A DNA stretch of 64,000 bases from Actinomycetospora sp. TBRC 11914 (GCF_012933465.1 NZ_JABBND010000020.1:62001-126000); one strand, 5' to 3'. Counted from the stretch's first letter, positions 34,948-43,780 are shown. Translations and numbers: made by a program. Notes: generated from the sequence alone by a model not told the origin.

Positions 34948-35670
34948 GTGGACGTCCTGGACCTCGAGAGCTACATCGAGCGGTGGTCGCGGGCGCACGG
35001 TGGCTACGACGTCCGGTCCTCCCGGCCGACGCTGGCGTGGTTGCGGCTGGCCCACCGGTGCGCGAGCCCGCTGGCGCGCCGGCGCGTCCCGCCGACCGCG
35101 GTGACCTACACCGGCGGGGTGCTCGCGGTCGCCGTCGGGGCCGTCGCCGCGCTCGGCGGCCGGTGGCCGCTGCTCGCGGCGGTCCTCGTGCTCGTCGTCG
35201 CGGTCCTCGACGGCGTCGACGGCGCCCTCGCCGAGATGACCGACACTGCGACGGCCTGGGGCCGGATCCTCGACCAGCTGGTCGACCGTGTCGGCGACGT
35301 CGCCATGCTCGTCGGGCTCTGGGCCCTCGGCGCCCCCGGCCCGGTGTGCGCCGCCGCGGCGGTCCTGACCGTGTTCGACGAGGCCGTCCGCGCGAGCGCG
35401 GGCGCGGAGGGTGTGGTGGAGGTCGGCCTCGTCAGCGTCCCCGAGCGCCCCACCCGGTTGGTGCTCGGCAGCCTCTCGCTGCTCGGGGCGGGCGCCGTCC
35501 CGTCGGTGGCCCCGCTCGTCGTCACCGGCGGCGCGACCGCGTGGGCCGTGCTGGCGCTCGCCGCCACCCTGCAGCTCGTGGTCAACGTCCGACGACTGCT
35601 GCACGGTCTGCCGCGCAACGTGGCCCGGGCCGACGACGGCGACGCGGACCCGACGCCGGCCGAGGGCTGA
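34948..35670 (+). CDS. CDP-alcohol phosphatidyltransferase family protein
   Basis: A 240-residue integral membrane enzyme that would transfer a phosphatidyl group from CDP-diacylglycerol to an alcohol. The signature D88xxD91GxxA95-x9-G105xxxD109xxxD113 is present in VLDGVDGALAEMT and GRILDQLVDRVGD, except that the usual Arg after the Ala is Glu96. Five to six hydrophobic helices are seen. The change at the Arg position, which normally contacts CDP, makes the substrate uncertain. The GTG at 34948 is used; the upstream 112 bp contain no gene. Confidence 0.85.
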   Translation: MDVLDLESYIERWSRAHGGYDVRSSRPTLAWLRLAHRCASPLARRRVPPTAVTYTGGVLAVAVGAVAALGGRWPLLAAVLVLVVAVLDGVDGALAEMTDTATAWGRILDQLVDRVGDVAMLVGLWALGAPGPVCAAAAVLTVFDEAVRASAGAEGVVEVGLVSVPERPTRLVLGSLSLLGAGAVPSVAPLVVTGGATAWAVLALAATLQLVVNVRRLLHGLPRNVARADDGDADPTPAEG

Positions 35671-35866
35671 ACGCGACCGCGTCGGAAACGCGCCGGAAAC
35701 TGAGACACAATTCGGGGCGTGTCCGTCTGTTCGTGCTCGGATGGAGCTGGGACGATCACGGCACGTCGGGGCCTCTTGCCCCCCAGGAGGGCCGGCGAGG
35801 TCCCGCTGCCCGGTCCCCCTCGGGCAGCGGGACCGTCCGAGCCCCCGCCGCGCGACACTGGCGACC

Positions 35867-36226
35867 ATGGCGCTCGCCCTCTTCGCCGGACTGCTCGTCT
35901 CCGAGCACGACGCCGTCGTCGGGTGGTACTCCCGCCTGTTCGGGTCGGAGCCGTCGTTCGCCGCCTCCGACACCGAGTCGGTGTGGCGGCTCGCCGACGA
36001 CCGCTGGGTCTACGTCCAGCAGAACCCGGCCCACGCGGGCCACGGCGCGCTGATGGTGCTCGTCGACGACCTCGAGGGCACGCTCGCCGGGATCGCCGGT
36101 CGCGGCCTCACGCCGGCCCGCCGCGAGGACTACCCGGGCGGCATGCAGAAGGCGGTCTTCGGCGACGCGGACGGCAACGAGGTCGGGTTCGGCGGGATCG
36201 TCGTCAGCCCTCCACCACACGCTTGA
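35867..36226 (+). CDS. VOC family (glyoxalase-like) protein
   Basis: A 119-residue single-module vicinal-oxygen-chelate protein: GLLVSEHDAVVGWYSRLFG, GALMVLVDDLEGTLAGIAGR and the closing KAVFGDADGNEVGFGG. It could be a small glyoxalase, a dioxygenase-like fold or a drug-binding protein; no substrate can be read from sequence. Its 3' end overlaps the 3' end of the convergent SRPBCC gene by 23 bp. ATG at 35867. Confidence 0.85.
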   Translation: MALALFAGLLVSEHDAVVGWYSRLFGSEPSFAASDTESVWRLADDRWVYVQQNPAHAGHGALMVLVDDLEGTLAGIAGRGLTPARREDYPGGMQKAVFGDADGNEVGFGGIVVSPPPHA

Positions 36227-36665
36227 CCGCCGCGAGCGTCTCCGGGATCCCGGCGCGCGCATCGGCCTGCCGGATCGCGATCTCGGTGTCCGCGGCCTCG
36301 CCGTAGCGCTGCCGGAAGAACTCCCGGCCCTCCGGCGGGAACTCCCACGTCTCGGTCAGGCGCGTGCCCTCGCCGTCGGGAACCATCTCGAACCCCCAGA
36401 ACACCCGGCCGCCGTTGACCGACCAGCGGAACACCCGGCCGGTCTCGGCGGCGACCACCTCGCTGCGCGTCTCCCACTCGCGGTCGGGCTTGACGTTGTA
36501 GCCGGTGAAGTGCGCGCCGACGTGCGGCCCGTCGCCCGGGTCCCACTCGCAGCGCGCGCAGATCGGGCTCCACTCGCCGGTGCGGGTGACGTCCGAGACG
36601 ACGTCCCACACCGCCCGCGGGTCGGCGTCGACGTGGATCGACTCGGCATGGGTGAACTCGTCCAC
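36204..36665 (-). CDS. SRPBCC family protein (polyketide cyclase/START-like)
   Basis: A 153-residue helix-grip protein: HAESIHVDADPRAVWDVVSD, TRTGEWSPICARCEWDPGDG, FRWSVNGGRVFWGFEMVPDG and the C-terminal helix GIPETLAAVKRVVEG. Members bind hydrophobic ligands or act in lipid or polyketide metabolism. Translation appears to begin at the GTG at 36665, as no ATG lies upstream in frame. It is divergent from the SGNH hydrolase and overlaps the VOC gene tail to tail. Confidence 0.88.
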   Translation of the reverse strand: MDEFTHAESIHVDADPRAVWDVVSDVTRTGEWSPICARCEWDPGDGPHVGAHFTGYNVKPDREWETRSEVVAAETGRVFRWSVNGGRVFWGFEMVPDGEGTRLTETWEFPPEGREFFRQRYGEAADTEIAIRQADARAGIPETLAAVKRVVEG

Positions 36666-36743
36666 CCGATCATGATGGCGGCTCGGGCGCGGGAACGGGA
36701 TCCGGGATGCGCGGGGGGCGGGCCCGGCGAGAGGGTGGGCGCC

Positions 36744-37910
36744 GTGATCGACGACGCCGCGCTGCGCCCGACGGAGATCGTCCCCGAGCTGGTGCGCGGG
36801 GCGCTCGACCTCGACCGGGGCCGGTTCGGGATCCGGCCGCACCGCCTGCCGTCGTGGGCGCGGGCCCGGGCCGACCAGCAGCTGCTCGCCGCGCAGTCGC
36901 ACCCCTCGGGCGTCCGGCTGGTGTTCCGCACCGCCGCCACCCGCCTCGAGCTGGACGCGCACCGGACGACGCTCGCGTTCGCCGGCGTCCCGCCCCGCCC
37001 CGCCGGCGTGTACGACCTGCTGGTCGACGGCTCGCTGGTGGACCAGCAGGTCTCCTCCGGGGGCACCGCCGTCGTCACCGACCTCGCGACGGGGGCGACG
37101 GAGGTCCGCGAGGGCCCGGCGGCGACGATCGCCTTCGAGGGGCTCCCGGCCGCCGACAAGCACGTCGAGCTCTGGCTGCCCCACCACGAGACGATCGAGC
37201 TCGTGGCGCTGCGTGCCGACGCGCCGCTGGAACCGGTGGGGGCCGGCACGCGTCCGGTCTGGCTGCACCACGGCAGCTCGATCAGTCAGGGCTCGAACGC
37301 GGCGAGCCCGACGACGACGTGGCCGGCGCTCGCCGCGGCCGCCGGCGGGGTCGAGCTGGTCAACCTGGGGTTCAGCGGCAGCATGATGCTCGACCCGTTC
37401 GTCGCGCGCGTGATGCGCGACCGGCCGGCCGACCTGCTCAGCGTCAAGATCGGGATCAACCTGGCCAATGCCGACGCGATGCGGATGCGCGCCTTCGTCC
37501 CGGCGGTGCACGGCTTCCTCGACACGCTCCGCGACGGCCACCCCCGGACGCCGCTGCTGGTGATCACCCCGCTGCTCTGCCCGATCCACGAGGACACCCC
37601 GGGGCCCGGGGCCGCGGACCTCGCCGACGGCGCCGTCCGCTTCCGCGCGACGGGCGATCCGGCCGACGTCGCCGCCGGACGGCTCAGCCTGCGGACGATC
37701 CGGCAGGAGCTCACGCGGCTGGTCACCGAGCGGGCGGCCGACGACCCACACCTGCACCTGCTCGACGGGCTCGCGCTCTACGGCGAGGCCGACGCCGCCG
37801 AGCACCCGCTGCCCGACCGCCTCCACCCCGACGCCGCGACCCACCGGCTGGTGGGGGAGCGGTTCGCGCGCGCGGTCTTCGGTCCCGGGGGTCCGTTCAG
37901 TTCCCGCTAG
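36744..37910 (+). CDS. SGNH/GDSL hydrolase with N-terminal beta domain
   Basis: A 388-residue lipase/esterase-like enzyme. The first 165 residues form a beta-rich carbohydrate-binding-like domain (VRLVFRTAATRLELDAHRTT, GVYDLLVDGSLVDQQ); the SGNH domain begins at HHGSSISQGSNA (Ser178 or Ser179), continues with NLGFSGSMM and KIGINLANAD and ends with DRLHPDAATH carrying the Asp-His pair. The two-domain order is typical of carbohydrate esterases that deacetylate oligosaccharides. No signal peptide is seen. GTG at 36744 with GAGGGTGG upstream. Confidence 0.88.
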   Translation: MIDDAALRPTEIVPELVRGALDLDRGRFGIRPHRLPSWARARADQQLLAAQSHPSGVRLVFRTAATRLELDAHRTTLAFAGVPPRPAGVYDLLVDGSLVDQQVSSGGTAVVTDLATGATEVREGPAATIAFEGLPAADKHVELWLPHHETIELVALRADAPLEPVGAGTRPVWLHHGSSISQGSNAASPTTTWPALAAAAGGVELVNLGFSGSMMLDPFVARVMRDRPADLLSVKIGINLANADAMRMRAFVPAVHGFLDTLRDGHPRTPLLVITPLLCPIHEDTPGPGAADLADGAVRFRATGDPADVAAGRLSLRTIRQELTRLVTERAADDPHLHLLDGLALYGEADAAEHPLPDRLHPDAATHRLVGERFARAVFGPGGPFSSR

Positions 37911-38104
37911 GGGTCACGACGACGCGCGTGCAGCGGGCAGACCGGGTCGACGAAGGAGCGCTCCCCGGGGGCGCCCGCACGGTAGGCGGCGTTGGCCAGC
38001 ACGGAGCAGGTGCAGCCGCGGTCGACGGCGGCGCGGCCGCCGGGTGCCTGGCCCGGGTCGGTGTCCGTCCGGTCCGCCCGCTCGTCGTCGATGTGCTCGA
38101 CCAT
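37907..38104 (-). CDS. Small Cys-rich hypothetical protein
   Basis: A 65-residue acidic N-terminus followed by a CxC...CxxH arrangement: GCTCSVLANAAYRAGAPGE and SFVDPVCPLHARR. The two cysteines, the later Cys and the His could bind zinc or a cluster. I recall similar short actinobacterial proteins without assigned function. CAGGAGTTGGG precedes the ATG at 38104, which supports translation. It overlaps the end of the SGNH gene by four bases. Confidence 0.7.
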   Translation of the reverse strand: MVEHIDDERADRTDTDPGQAPGGRAAVDRGCTCSVLANAAYRAGAPGERSFVDPVCPLHARRRDP

Positions 38105-38433
38105 CCCAACTCCTGCGGCGGTGACGGCAACAACCCTCGGCCCCCTGGGCGACCGTAGCGCAGAGGTTCACACCACTGGCGATCTGGTTGTGCGCCATCG
38201 ACGCCGTGGTCCGCCCGGCCTCGGGTTCCCGTTCGGCCGAGGCGCCAGACCTTCCCGGGCGGGTCCTCGGCCTCCGAGCTCGAAGATCCCGATCCCGGTC
38301 GCGAGTCGTGGCACCGGGTGGGCGTGTCGCCCCCGGGATCGAGATCTCCGGGGTGGCCCGGCCGCCCCATGATCGACGCCGGTGTCCGGACGTCCAGCGT
38401 CCGGAACGTGGCTTTCCTGACAGCCGTCCGGCC
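38105..38433. other. Intergenic region carrying a GACGTCCAG-type repeat
   Basis: A 329-bp stretch with no convincing gene. At 38386-38404 there is a hairpin, CCGGACG and CGTCCGG around TCCAG, forming part of GACGTCCAGCGTCCGGAA, an 18-bp element that recurs with one mismatch at 54261-54278. The rest has no recognisable content beyond the promoter needed by the small gene at 38104. Confidence 0.5.
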
Positions 38434-38907
38434 TCAGCCCGGGACGAGCTCCCCGCCCTCGTGCCCGACCGCGGCCGCCGCGGTGGCGCCCCGCAGCGCG
38501 ACCAGCGCCCGCCGTCGGGCCCCGAGCGAGGTGAGCACGAGGTGCGCGAGCGACGGCTCGCCGCCCTCCTCGAGGAGCTGACCCAGGACGCCGAGGTCGG
38601 TCGGGGCGTCGGTGCCGGCGGACGCGCGGCGCAGGAGGGCGCCCACCCGCGGCGAGACCGAGACCCGCTCGACCGGGACCGGGTGCGGACGCGCCCCGAC
38701 CCCGGTGATGCCCTGCAGGGCGGCCACCACCGCGGGGGTGTCGGCGCCGGCGCCGCGCAGCACTGTCCCGGACTCGACGGCCTCCCGCCGCAGGAGGGCC
38801 AGGAGCACGTGCTGGGTGCCCACCGAGCTGGCGCCCTGGGCGGCCGCGTGCTCACGCGCCGCGGTCAGCCCGGCCCAGGAGCCGGCGGCGGAGCGGTCGA
38901 TGGGCAC
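38434..38907 (-). CDS. Clp N-terminal (Clp R) domain protein
   Basis: A 157-residue protein with two Clp repeat motifs and no AAA+ module: LTAAREHAAAQGASSVGTQH, VLLALLRREAVESGTVLRGA and, after a linker, VSVSPRVGALLRRASAG, LGVLGQLLEEGGEPSLAHLV. Free-standing ClpN proteins occur in actinobacteria and probably bind Clp substrates or modulate ClpC; this is inferred from family knowledge. The GTG at 38907 is the likely start, though the frame is open further upstream. Confidence 0.82.
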   Translation of the reverse strand: MPIDRSAAGSWAGLTAAREHAAAQGASSVGTQHVLLALLRREAVESGTVLRGAGADTPAVVAALQGITGVGARPHPVPVERVSVSPRVGALLRRASAGTDAPTDLGVLGQLLEEGGEPSLAHLVLTSLGARRRALVALRGATAAAAVGHEGGELVPG

Positions 38908-39284
38908 ATCCCCAGGATCGCCCGCCGAGCCCGGTTCGTGACCCTCGATCCCGGAATCGATCGGGTCACGACGCCGGGCGTGGCCGCCCGACCGCGCGCG
39001 GTGACGGTCCGGTGCGCGGCGGCGAGTCCGTGCGCCGACACATTCGACACACGCCCGTGGTCCGCGCGACACCACCGTGGAACAGAAACCTCCGTGGCGA
39101 GCCGGAGCAGTTACGTGGGCCACCGGGAATCGTCGGAAAATGTCAGGGACATGCCATCCGGAAAACGTTGCATGACGCTCCCGGGGACGCATTGTGGCGA
39201 TTCGTCCCGCCCCGGCACGCTGCTATTCGACGGTTCTCGCTCGGCCACCCGGCGCAGCGTGGCTCCCTCGGAAGGACTCCTGCA
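38908..39284. other. Intergenic region (promoter region of the DUF1097 gene)
   Basis: A 377-bp region without a supported gene. The part from about 39110 to 39190 is noticeably less GC-rich (for example GGAAAATGTCAGG and GGAAAACGTTGC) and probably contains promoters. No clear operator or RNA motif could be identified by eye. Confidence 0.45.
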
Positions 39285-39824
39285 GTGAAACTCCCCGTTG
39301 CCCTCGCGCTCGTGATCGGTGTCCTCGGCGGCATCCTGACCTGGCTCTACGTCGGCCCCCTGGCCGCGCTGGGGCTCTTCGTGCCCGCCACGTTCATGGG
39401 CGCCGCGCTCTACTTCGCCGCGGGTGGCGACGTGGCCGCGCTCAAGAAGTCGCTCCCGGCCACGGTCTGGGGTGTGGTCATGGGGACGGTCACCCTGATC
39501 GTGGCCGGAACGGTGTCGGGGGCGGCGCTGACCGGCGTCGTCGTCGGGGCCGGCACGGCGGTGCTGATCCTGGGCGCGCTCGTGCCGCTGCTCGACTTCG
39601 TCCCCGGTGCGGTGGTCGCCTTCGCGATGACCGTCGGGTGGGGGCTGCTCACCTCGGCGTCGGGCACCGACTTCGCGGTCGCGACCGGCCCCTTCACCGT
39701 CATGCTCATCTCGTTCGTGGTCGGCGGGCTCTACGGCTGGGTCGGCAGCATCCTCGTCGGCCGGCTCGCGGGCCTGGGGTCGCGGTCCTCGGCGCCGGCT
39801 CCCGCGGCGGAGGCCGCCGCGTAG
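39285..39824 (+). CDS. DUF1097 domain membrane protein
   Basis: A 179-residue protein with about five to six membrane helices: VALALVIGVLGGILTWLYVG, LGLFVPATFMGAALYFAAGG, LPATVWGVVMGTVTLIVAGT and GGLYGWVGSILVGRLAGLG. This pattern fits DUF1097, a family of unknown function seen near transport genes. The GTG at 39285 follows GGAAGGA. A hairpin terminator lies just after the stop. The short Ala/Pro tail SSAPAPAAEAAA is probably disordered. Confidence 0.82.
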   Translation: MKLPVALALVIGVLGGILTWLYVGPLAALGLFVPATFMGAALYFAAGGDVAALKKSLPATVWGVVMGTVTLIVAGTVSGAALTGVVVGAGTAVLILGALVPLLDFVPGAVVAFAMTVGWGLLTSASGTDFAVATGPFTVMLISFVVGGLYGWVGSILVGRLAGLGSRSSAPAPAAEAAA

Positions 39825-39841
39825 GCGCGCGCCGCGCTCGT

Positions 39842-39876
39842 CGAGCACCGGCCCGCACGGCGCCGGCCGGTGCTCG
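39842..39876 (+). terminator. Hairpin terminator after the DUF1097 gene
   Basis: Perfect 12-bp arms, CGAGCACCGGCC at 39842-39853 and GGCCGGTGCTCG at 39865-39876 with an 11-nt loop, lie 17 bases past the stop codon. Confidence 0.7.
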
Positions 39877-39978
39877 CGAGTCGGGGGCACCTCGGGGGGC
39901 CGCTGCGTGCCGCGGCCCGGAGGAGTAAGCAGGGCACCCCACGGGGCGCCGCCGAACGCCCCCGACCGAGGAGCCGCG

Positions 39979-40431
39979 ATGGCGCAGGTGAGGGCGACCG
40001 CCCGCCGCACGATCACCGCCGACCCCGAGAAGGTGCTGGCGGCGCTGGCCGACTACCGCGAGGTGCGGCCCGCGATCCTGACCGAGCACTACCGCGACTA
40101 CCAGGTGGAGGCGGGCGGCGAGGGGTCCGGCACCGTCGTGCACTGGGTGCTGCAGGCGACCTCGAAGCGGCAGCGCGACCAGCGCGTCGAGGTCTCCACC
40201 GCGCCCGGGGGCGGGGTCGTCGAGACCGACCGCAACTCGAGCATGGTCACCACCTGGCGGGTCCGTCCCGAGGGTCAGGCGGCCGCGACGGTGGAGGTCG
40301 ACACCACCTGGGACGGCGCCGGCGGGGTCGGTGGGTTCTTCGAGCGGCTGTTCGCCCCGAAGGGCCTGCAGCGCATCCACGACGGCGTGCTCGCGAACCT
40401 CGAGCGCCGCCTCGCGACCACCGGCGGTTGA
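39979..40431 (+). CDS. SRPBCC family protein
   Basis: A 150-residue helix-grip-fold protein: VRATARRTITADPEKVLAAL, RPAILTEHYRDYQVEAGG, STAPGGGVVETDRNSSMV and the C-terminal helix LQRIHDGVLANLERRLATTG. It belongs to the mycobacterial-type coenzyme-binding or polyketide-cyclase-like group. GAGGAGCCGCG precedes the ATG at 39979. It is convergent with the VOC-SnoaL gene with three bases between the stops. Confidence 0.87.
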   Translation: MAQVRATARRTITADPEKVLAALADYREVRPAILTEHYRDYQVEAGGEGSGTVVHWVLQATSKRQRDQRVEVSTAPGGGVVETDRNSSMVTTWRVRPEGQAAATVEVDTTWDGAGGVGGFFERLFAPKGLQRIHDGVLANLERRLATTGG

Positions 40432-40434
40432 CCC

Positions 40435-41115
40435 TCAGGCGAGCTCGGCGCCGAAGTACACCTGCGTCTCGACGACCTGCCCGTCCCGCACCGTGAGCAC
40501 CTCGGTGTTGCGGTGCCGCGCGCCGGTGTGCAGCTCGTAGACGTAGCGCACGAACACCTCGCCGGGGGAGACCTCGACGACGTCGACCAGCTCCTGGGAG
40601 CGCATCCGGTCCGCCGTCGGGAAGCAGCGGCGCAGCCACTCGTCGCGCCCGATGGGCTCGTCCTGCGGGCTGGTGAACACGAAGTCGTCGGCGAGCAGTG
40701 CCGTAGCGGCGGGGGCGTCCTGGTCGCGGTAGGCGGCGAAGAGTGCCCGCACGACGTCGGCCGCCGTCTGCGGCGCGATCGGCTCGACCAGGGTGACCTG
40801 GGTGCCCTCGGGGTCGGCGAACGTCACCGCGTGGATGAACTCCGGCACCGTCCACACCTCGGGGACGGTGACGCCGGCCTGGACGAGGCGGTCGCGCTCG
40901 GCGCGGACGTCGTCGACCAGCAGGCTCACCGACGATGCCCCGGCCCGGCCCGCGTCCTCGACCAGCTGCAGGAACCCGCCTCCGGCCACGTGCCACTCGG
41001 CGCACCCGTGCATCGGCACCTCGTCCGGCCGCCGGCCGAACACCGTCGTCCAGAAGTCCTGTGCGGCGGCCCAGTCCTTGACCAGGACACCGGCGAGCAC
41101 GGTCCTCGTCGTCAT
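40435..41115 (-). CDS. Fusion of a VOC (glyoxalase-like) domain and a SnoaL-like domain
   Basis: A 226-residue two-domain protein. Residues 1-120 form a VOC module (LAGVLVKDWAAAQDFWTTVF, VSLLVDDVRAERDRLVQAGV, AVTFADPEGTQVTLVEP) and residues 123-226 a SnoaL-like cone (ADVVRALFAAYRDQDAPAAT, LLADDFVFTSPQDEPIGRDE, RHRNTEVLTVRDGQVVETQV). Both domains bind small molecules; the fusion suggests sequestration or modification of a hydrophobic compound. GAGGAGG precedes the ATG at 41115. A TTGACC/TACGTT pair 19 bp apart (about 41148-41178, minus strand) could be its promoter. Confidence 0.85.
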   Translation of the reverse strand: MTTRTVLAGVLVKDWAAAQDFWTTVFGRRPDEVPMHGCAEWHVAGGGFLQLVEDAGRAGASSVSLLVDDVRAERDRLVQAGVTVPEVWTVPEFIHAVTFADPEGTQVTLVEPIAPQTAADVVRALFAAYRDQDAPAATALLADDFVFTSPQDEPIGRDEWLRRCFPTADRMRSQELVDVVEVSPGEVFVRYVYELHTGARHRNTEVLTVRDGQVVETQVYFGAELA

Positions 41116-41202
41116 GTCGGCCTCCTCGTGGTTGAAGTTCGGAAAACGTACCAAAGAGTCCTGGGGTAGGGTCAACCCTGGCGATCCCGTACGCTGGCGC
41201 GC

Positions 41203-41430
41203 ATGGTGGAGCGGCTCGCGGCGAGGCTCGGCGTCTCGGAGATGCGTCTTCTGATCGGCGGCTGGGTCCTGGCCGCAGTCCTGCTGCTGGCCGGCCTCGC
41301 GCTCGTGCTCACCGGCTCGACGATCGTCGGGGCCGTCGTGTTCTTCCTCGGCGTGATCACCTCGATGACCGTCGCCGTCAACCTCTTGCGTCTCCGGGCC
41401 GGCGAGCACGCGGTCAAGCGCCCGAAATAG
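41203..41430 (+). CDS. Small two-helix membrane protein
   Basis: A 75-residue protein with two predicted membrane segments, LIGGWVLAAVLLLAGLALVL and TIVGAVVFFLGVITSMTVAV, flanked by basic ends (LRLRAGEHAVKRPK). I do not recognise the family. No ribosome binding site precedes the ATG, and a TACGCT hexamer ends seven bases before it, so the message may be leaderless. Confidence 0.6.
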   Translation: MVERLAARLGVSEMRLLIGGWVLAAVLLLAGLALVLTGSTIVGAVVFFLGVITSMTVAVNLLRLRAGEHAVKRPK

Positions 41431-41615
41431 ACACTCCAGTGGGTGAACTCGTGTGGTGATCGAGGGTTCCCGCTGGACGCGGAGTACCCGCGTGCTTCAC
41501 CGTTGTCTCACCGACGGACGGTTGGTGTCGGTGTTCGGGGAACACCGACGGCCGAGGGTCGGCGACGGTCGCTGGGGAGCGGACCGTCGCCGGCCCCGGC
41601 TCTCCCTCCCGCCGC

Positions 41616-42740
41616 TCACATCCCGGTCACCCGGTAGAGGCGCTGCGCCCCCCGGATGCCCTTGAAGCGCCGGGGCGCCGCCACCCGCCACCGGAACTCC
41701 GCCTCGCCGACCTGCTCGACCACCGCGTCGTGCACCGCCGCCGTCACCACCACCTGGCCGGGCCGCGCCGTCGTCGTCACCCGGGAGGCGAGGTTGACCG
41801 GCGGGCCGAACCAGTCGCCGGCGTGCGGCACGCCGGTGCCGATGGCGAGCCCGATGCGCACGTCGGGTCGCCCGTCGTCGGCCCGCGCCCAGCGGCCCGC
41901 CAGGTCGACCGCGGCGCGGAGCAGTGCGACGGGGTCGGAGGAGACGAGCATGACGGCGTCGCCGATGGTCTTGGCGAGCCGCACCGGCCGGGACGCCACC
42001 TCGGTGGCGCACTCCGCGAGCTGCTCGGCGACCTCCGAGAGCTCCGCCGCGGAGATGTTCTCCCCGAGGTCGGTGAACCCCACGAGGTCGGCGAAGCACA
42101 CCGACACCTCCTGGGCGCCCTGGAGCCGGCCGGCCGACGACTCCTCGATCGCGACCGCGTGCGAGCGGATGCGGTCCGCGAGGGCGACCGCGACGAGGTG
42201 GGTCAGGTGCAGCGCGTCGTGCTCGGCGAATCGGCGGGCCTCGATCGCGTAGCGCAGCGCCGTCTCCGGCTCGGGCTCGCCGGCGGCCAGCAGGGCCTCG
42301 CCGATCAGCGAGCCCAGCGCGTCGGCCATGTTGAGCACCCCGCGCCCGATCGCGCGGACCACCGGCAGCATCTCGTCGTCGCTGAACCCGAGCGCGCGGT
42401 ATCCCTCGATCCGCTCGGCGATCTCGGCGTCCTCGTCGGTGTAGATCTCCTCGTCGGGGTCGGTCGAGACCGGGCGCCCCAGGGCCCGGAACCACTTGGC
42501 GATGATCTCGGGGTCCTGCCCCGTGTGCTCGCAGATCGAGGTCATCGACCAGCCGTCCTCGGGGTTCAGCGTGCGCTCGAGCAGCAGCAGACCGAGCCGA
42601 TCGCGGTCGATGGCATCCCGCATCGTCGTCGTGCTCACCCCGTCGGCGGCGAGGGCGGTGAGCACGTCCACGCGGGTGCGCCGCGCCTGCCCGGTCAGCC
42701 CGTCGAGGAGCCCCTCGCGCTCGAACTCGGTCTCCGCCAT
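41616..42740 (-). CDS. Class III adenylate/guanylate cyclase with N-terminal regulatory domain
   Basis: About 374 residues from the ATG at 42740 (a GTG at 42791 would add 17 residues without conserved sequence). The N-terminal 180 residues match the autoinhibitory regulatory domain of mycobacterial pH- or lipid-sensing cyclases such as Rv1264 and Rv2212 (LLDGLTGQARRTRVDVLTAL, LGFSDDEMLPVVRAIGRGVL). The catalytic domain has both metal aspartates (CFADLVGFTDLGE and KTIGDAVMLVS, residues 218 and 261), the purine-reading Lys257, and the Asn316 and Arg320 pair in PPVNLASRV. It should make cAMP as a homodimer. Confidence 0.9.
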   Translation of the reverse strand: MAETEFEREGLLDGLTGQARRTRVDVLTALAADGVSTTTMRDAIDRDRLGLLLLERTLNPEDGWSMTSICEHTGQDPEIIAKWFRALGRPVSTDPDEEIYTDEDAEIAERIEGYRALGFSDDEMLPVVRAIGRGVLNMADALGSLIGEALLAAGEPEPETALRYAIEARRFAEHDALHLTHLVAVALADRIRSHAVAIEESSAGRLQGAQEVSVCFADLVGFTDLGENISAAELSEVAEQLAECATEVASRPVRLAKTIGDAVMLVSSDPVALLRAAVDLAGRWARADDGRPDVRIGLAIGTGVPHAGDWFGPPVNLASRVTTTARPGQVVVTAAVHDAVVEQVGEAEFRWRVAAPRRFKGIRGAQRLYRVTGM

Positions 42741-42877
42741 CGCGGATCGCAGGCGGCGCGGGATCGGCAGCGACGTGTGACGGGGCGGCACGAGGTCATC
42801 GTGACAAACACGGCGGGCGACGGCGCGCGAAAGGTGCCCCGTCGAGCGCAGGTCACGGTGACTATCGTGGGCGGCCG

Positions 42878-43780
42878 ATGGCTCCCCGGCTGCTCGCCAC
42901 CAGCGACCTCCACGTCAACCGTTCCGAGAACGAGGCGGTCGTGGACGACCTGCACCCGTCCGACCCCGGCGACTGGCTGATCGTCGCCGGCGACGTCGGC
43001 GACCGCCTCGAGCATCTGCACCGGACGATGGGGGTCCTCGCCGACCGCTTCGCCCGGGTGATCTGGGTGCCGGGCAACCACGAGCTGTGGACCCCGGGGG
43101 GCGAGGAGCCCGACGACGTCGGGACGGCCCGGTACGCGCGGCTCGTCGAGGTGTGCCGCTCGCTCGGGGTGCTCACCCCCGAGGACGAGTGGCCGGTGTG
43201 GGAGGGCGAGGGCGGCCCGGCCCTGGTCTGCCCGCTGTTCCTGCTCTACGACTACTCGTGGCGGGTGCGCCCGGACATGGTCGGGCTCGACGAGGAGGCC
43301 GCTCTCGACCTCGCCCGCGACGCCGGCGTGGTGTGCACCGACGAGTTCCTGATGTCGTCGGATCCTCATCCCGGACCGGCGGCCTGGTGCGCGGAGCGGC
43401 TGGCGATCTCCCGGGCGCGGCTGGCGGCGCGGCCCGCCGGGATGCCGACGGTGCTGGTCAGCCACTGGCCGCTGACGTCGCTCCCGCTGCAGGTGCTCCG
43501 CCATCCCGAGTTCGCGCTGTGGTGCGGGTCGACCGAGACGGCACGCTGGCACGTGGAGTACGACGCGGCCGCGGTCGTCTACGGGCACCTGCACCTGCCG
43601 CGCACCACGTGGGAGGACGGCGTGCGCTTCGAGGAGGTGTCGGTCGGCTACCCGCGCGAGTGGCAGCGCCACAACCTCGTGCGCGGCCCGCTGCGCCAGA
43701 TCCTCCCGGCGCCGCCGGTGCAGGAGCGCGACCCGTTCACGGCCTGGGCCGCCGCCCGGGGGGCGCCGTGGAGCCGGTAG
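42878..43780 (+). CDS. pptH: Metallophosphoesterase, phosphopantetheinyl hydrolase type (PptH-like)
   Basis: A 300-residue calcineurin-like phosphoesterase. The metal ligands are visible in order: Asp10-x-His12 (ATSDLHVN), Asp39 (VAGDVGDR), Asn67-His68 (VPGNHELW), VSHWPLT and YGHLHLP. It overlaps the PPTase gene by 13 bp, the same pair as Rv2795c-Rv2794c in Mycobacterium tuberculosis, where PptH removes 4'-phosphopantetheine from carrier proteins and opposes PptT. I infer that role from synteny and length. The ATG at 42878 follows the divergent cyclase. Confidence 0.88.
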   Translation: MAPRLLATSDLHVNRSENEAVVDDLHPSDPGDWLIVAGDVGDRLEHLHRTMGVLADRFARVIWVPGNHELWTPGGEEPDDVGTARYARLVEVCRSLGVLTPEDEWPVWEGEGGPALVCPLFLLYDYSWRVRPDMVGLDEEAALDLARDAGVVCTDEFLMSSDPHPGPAAWCAERLAISRARLAARPAGMPTVLVSHWPLTSLPLQVLRHPEFALWCGSTETARWHVEYDAAAVVYGHLHLPRTTWEDGVRFEEVSVGYPREWQRHNLVRGPLRQILPAPPVQERDPFTAWAAARGAPWSR

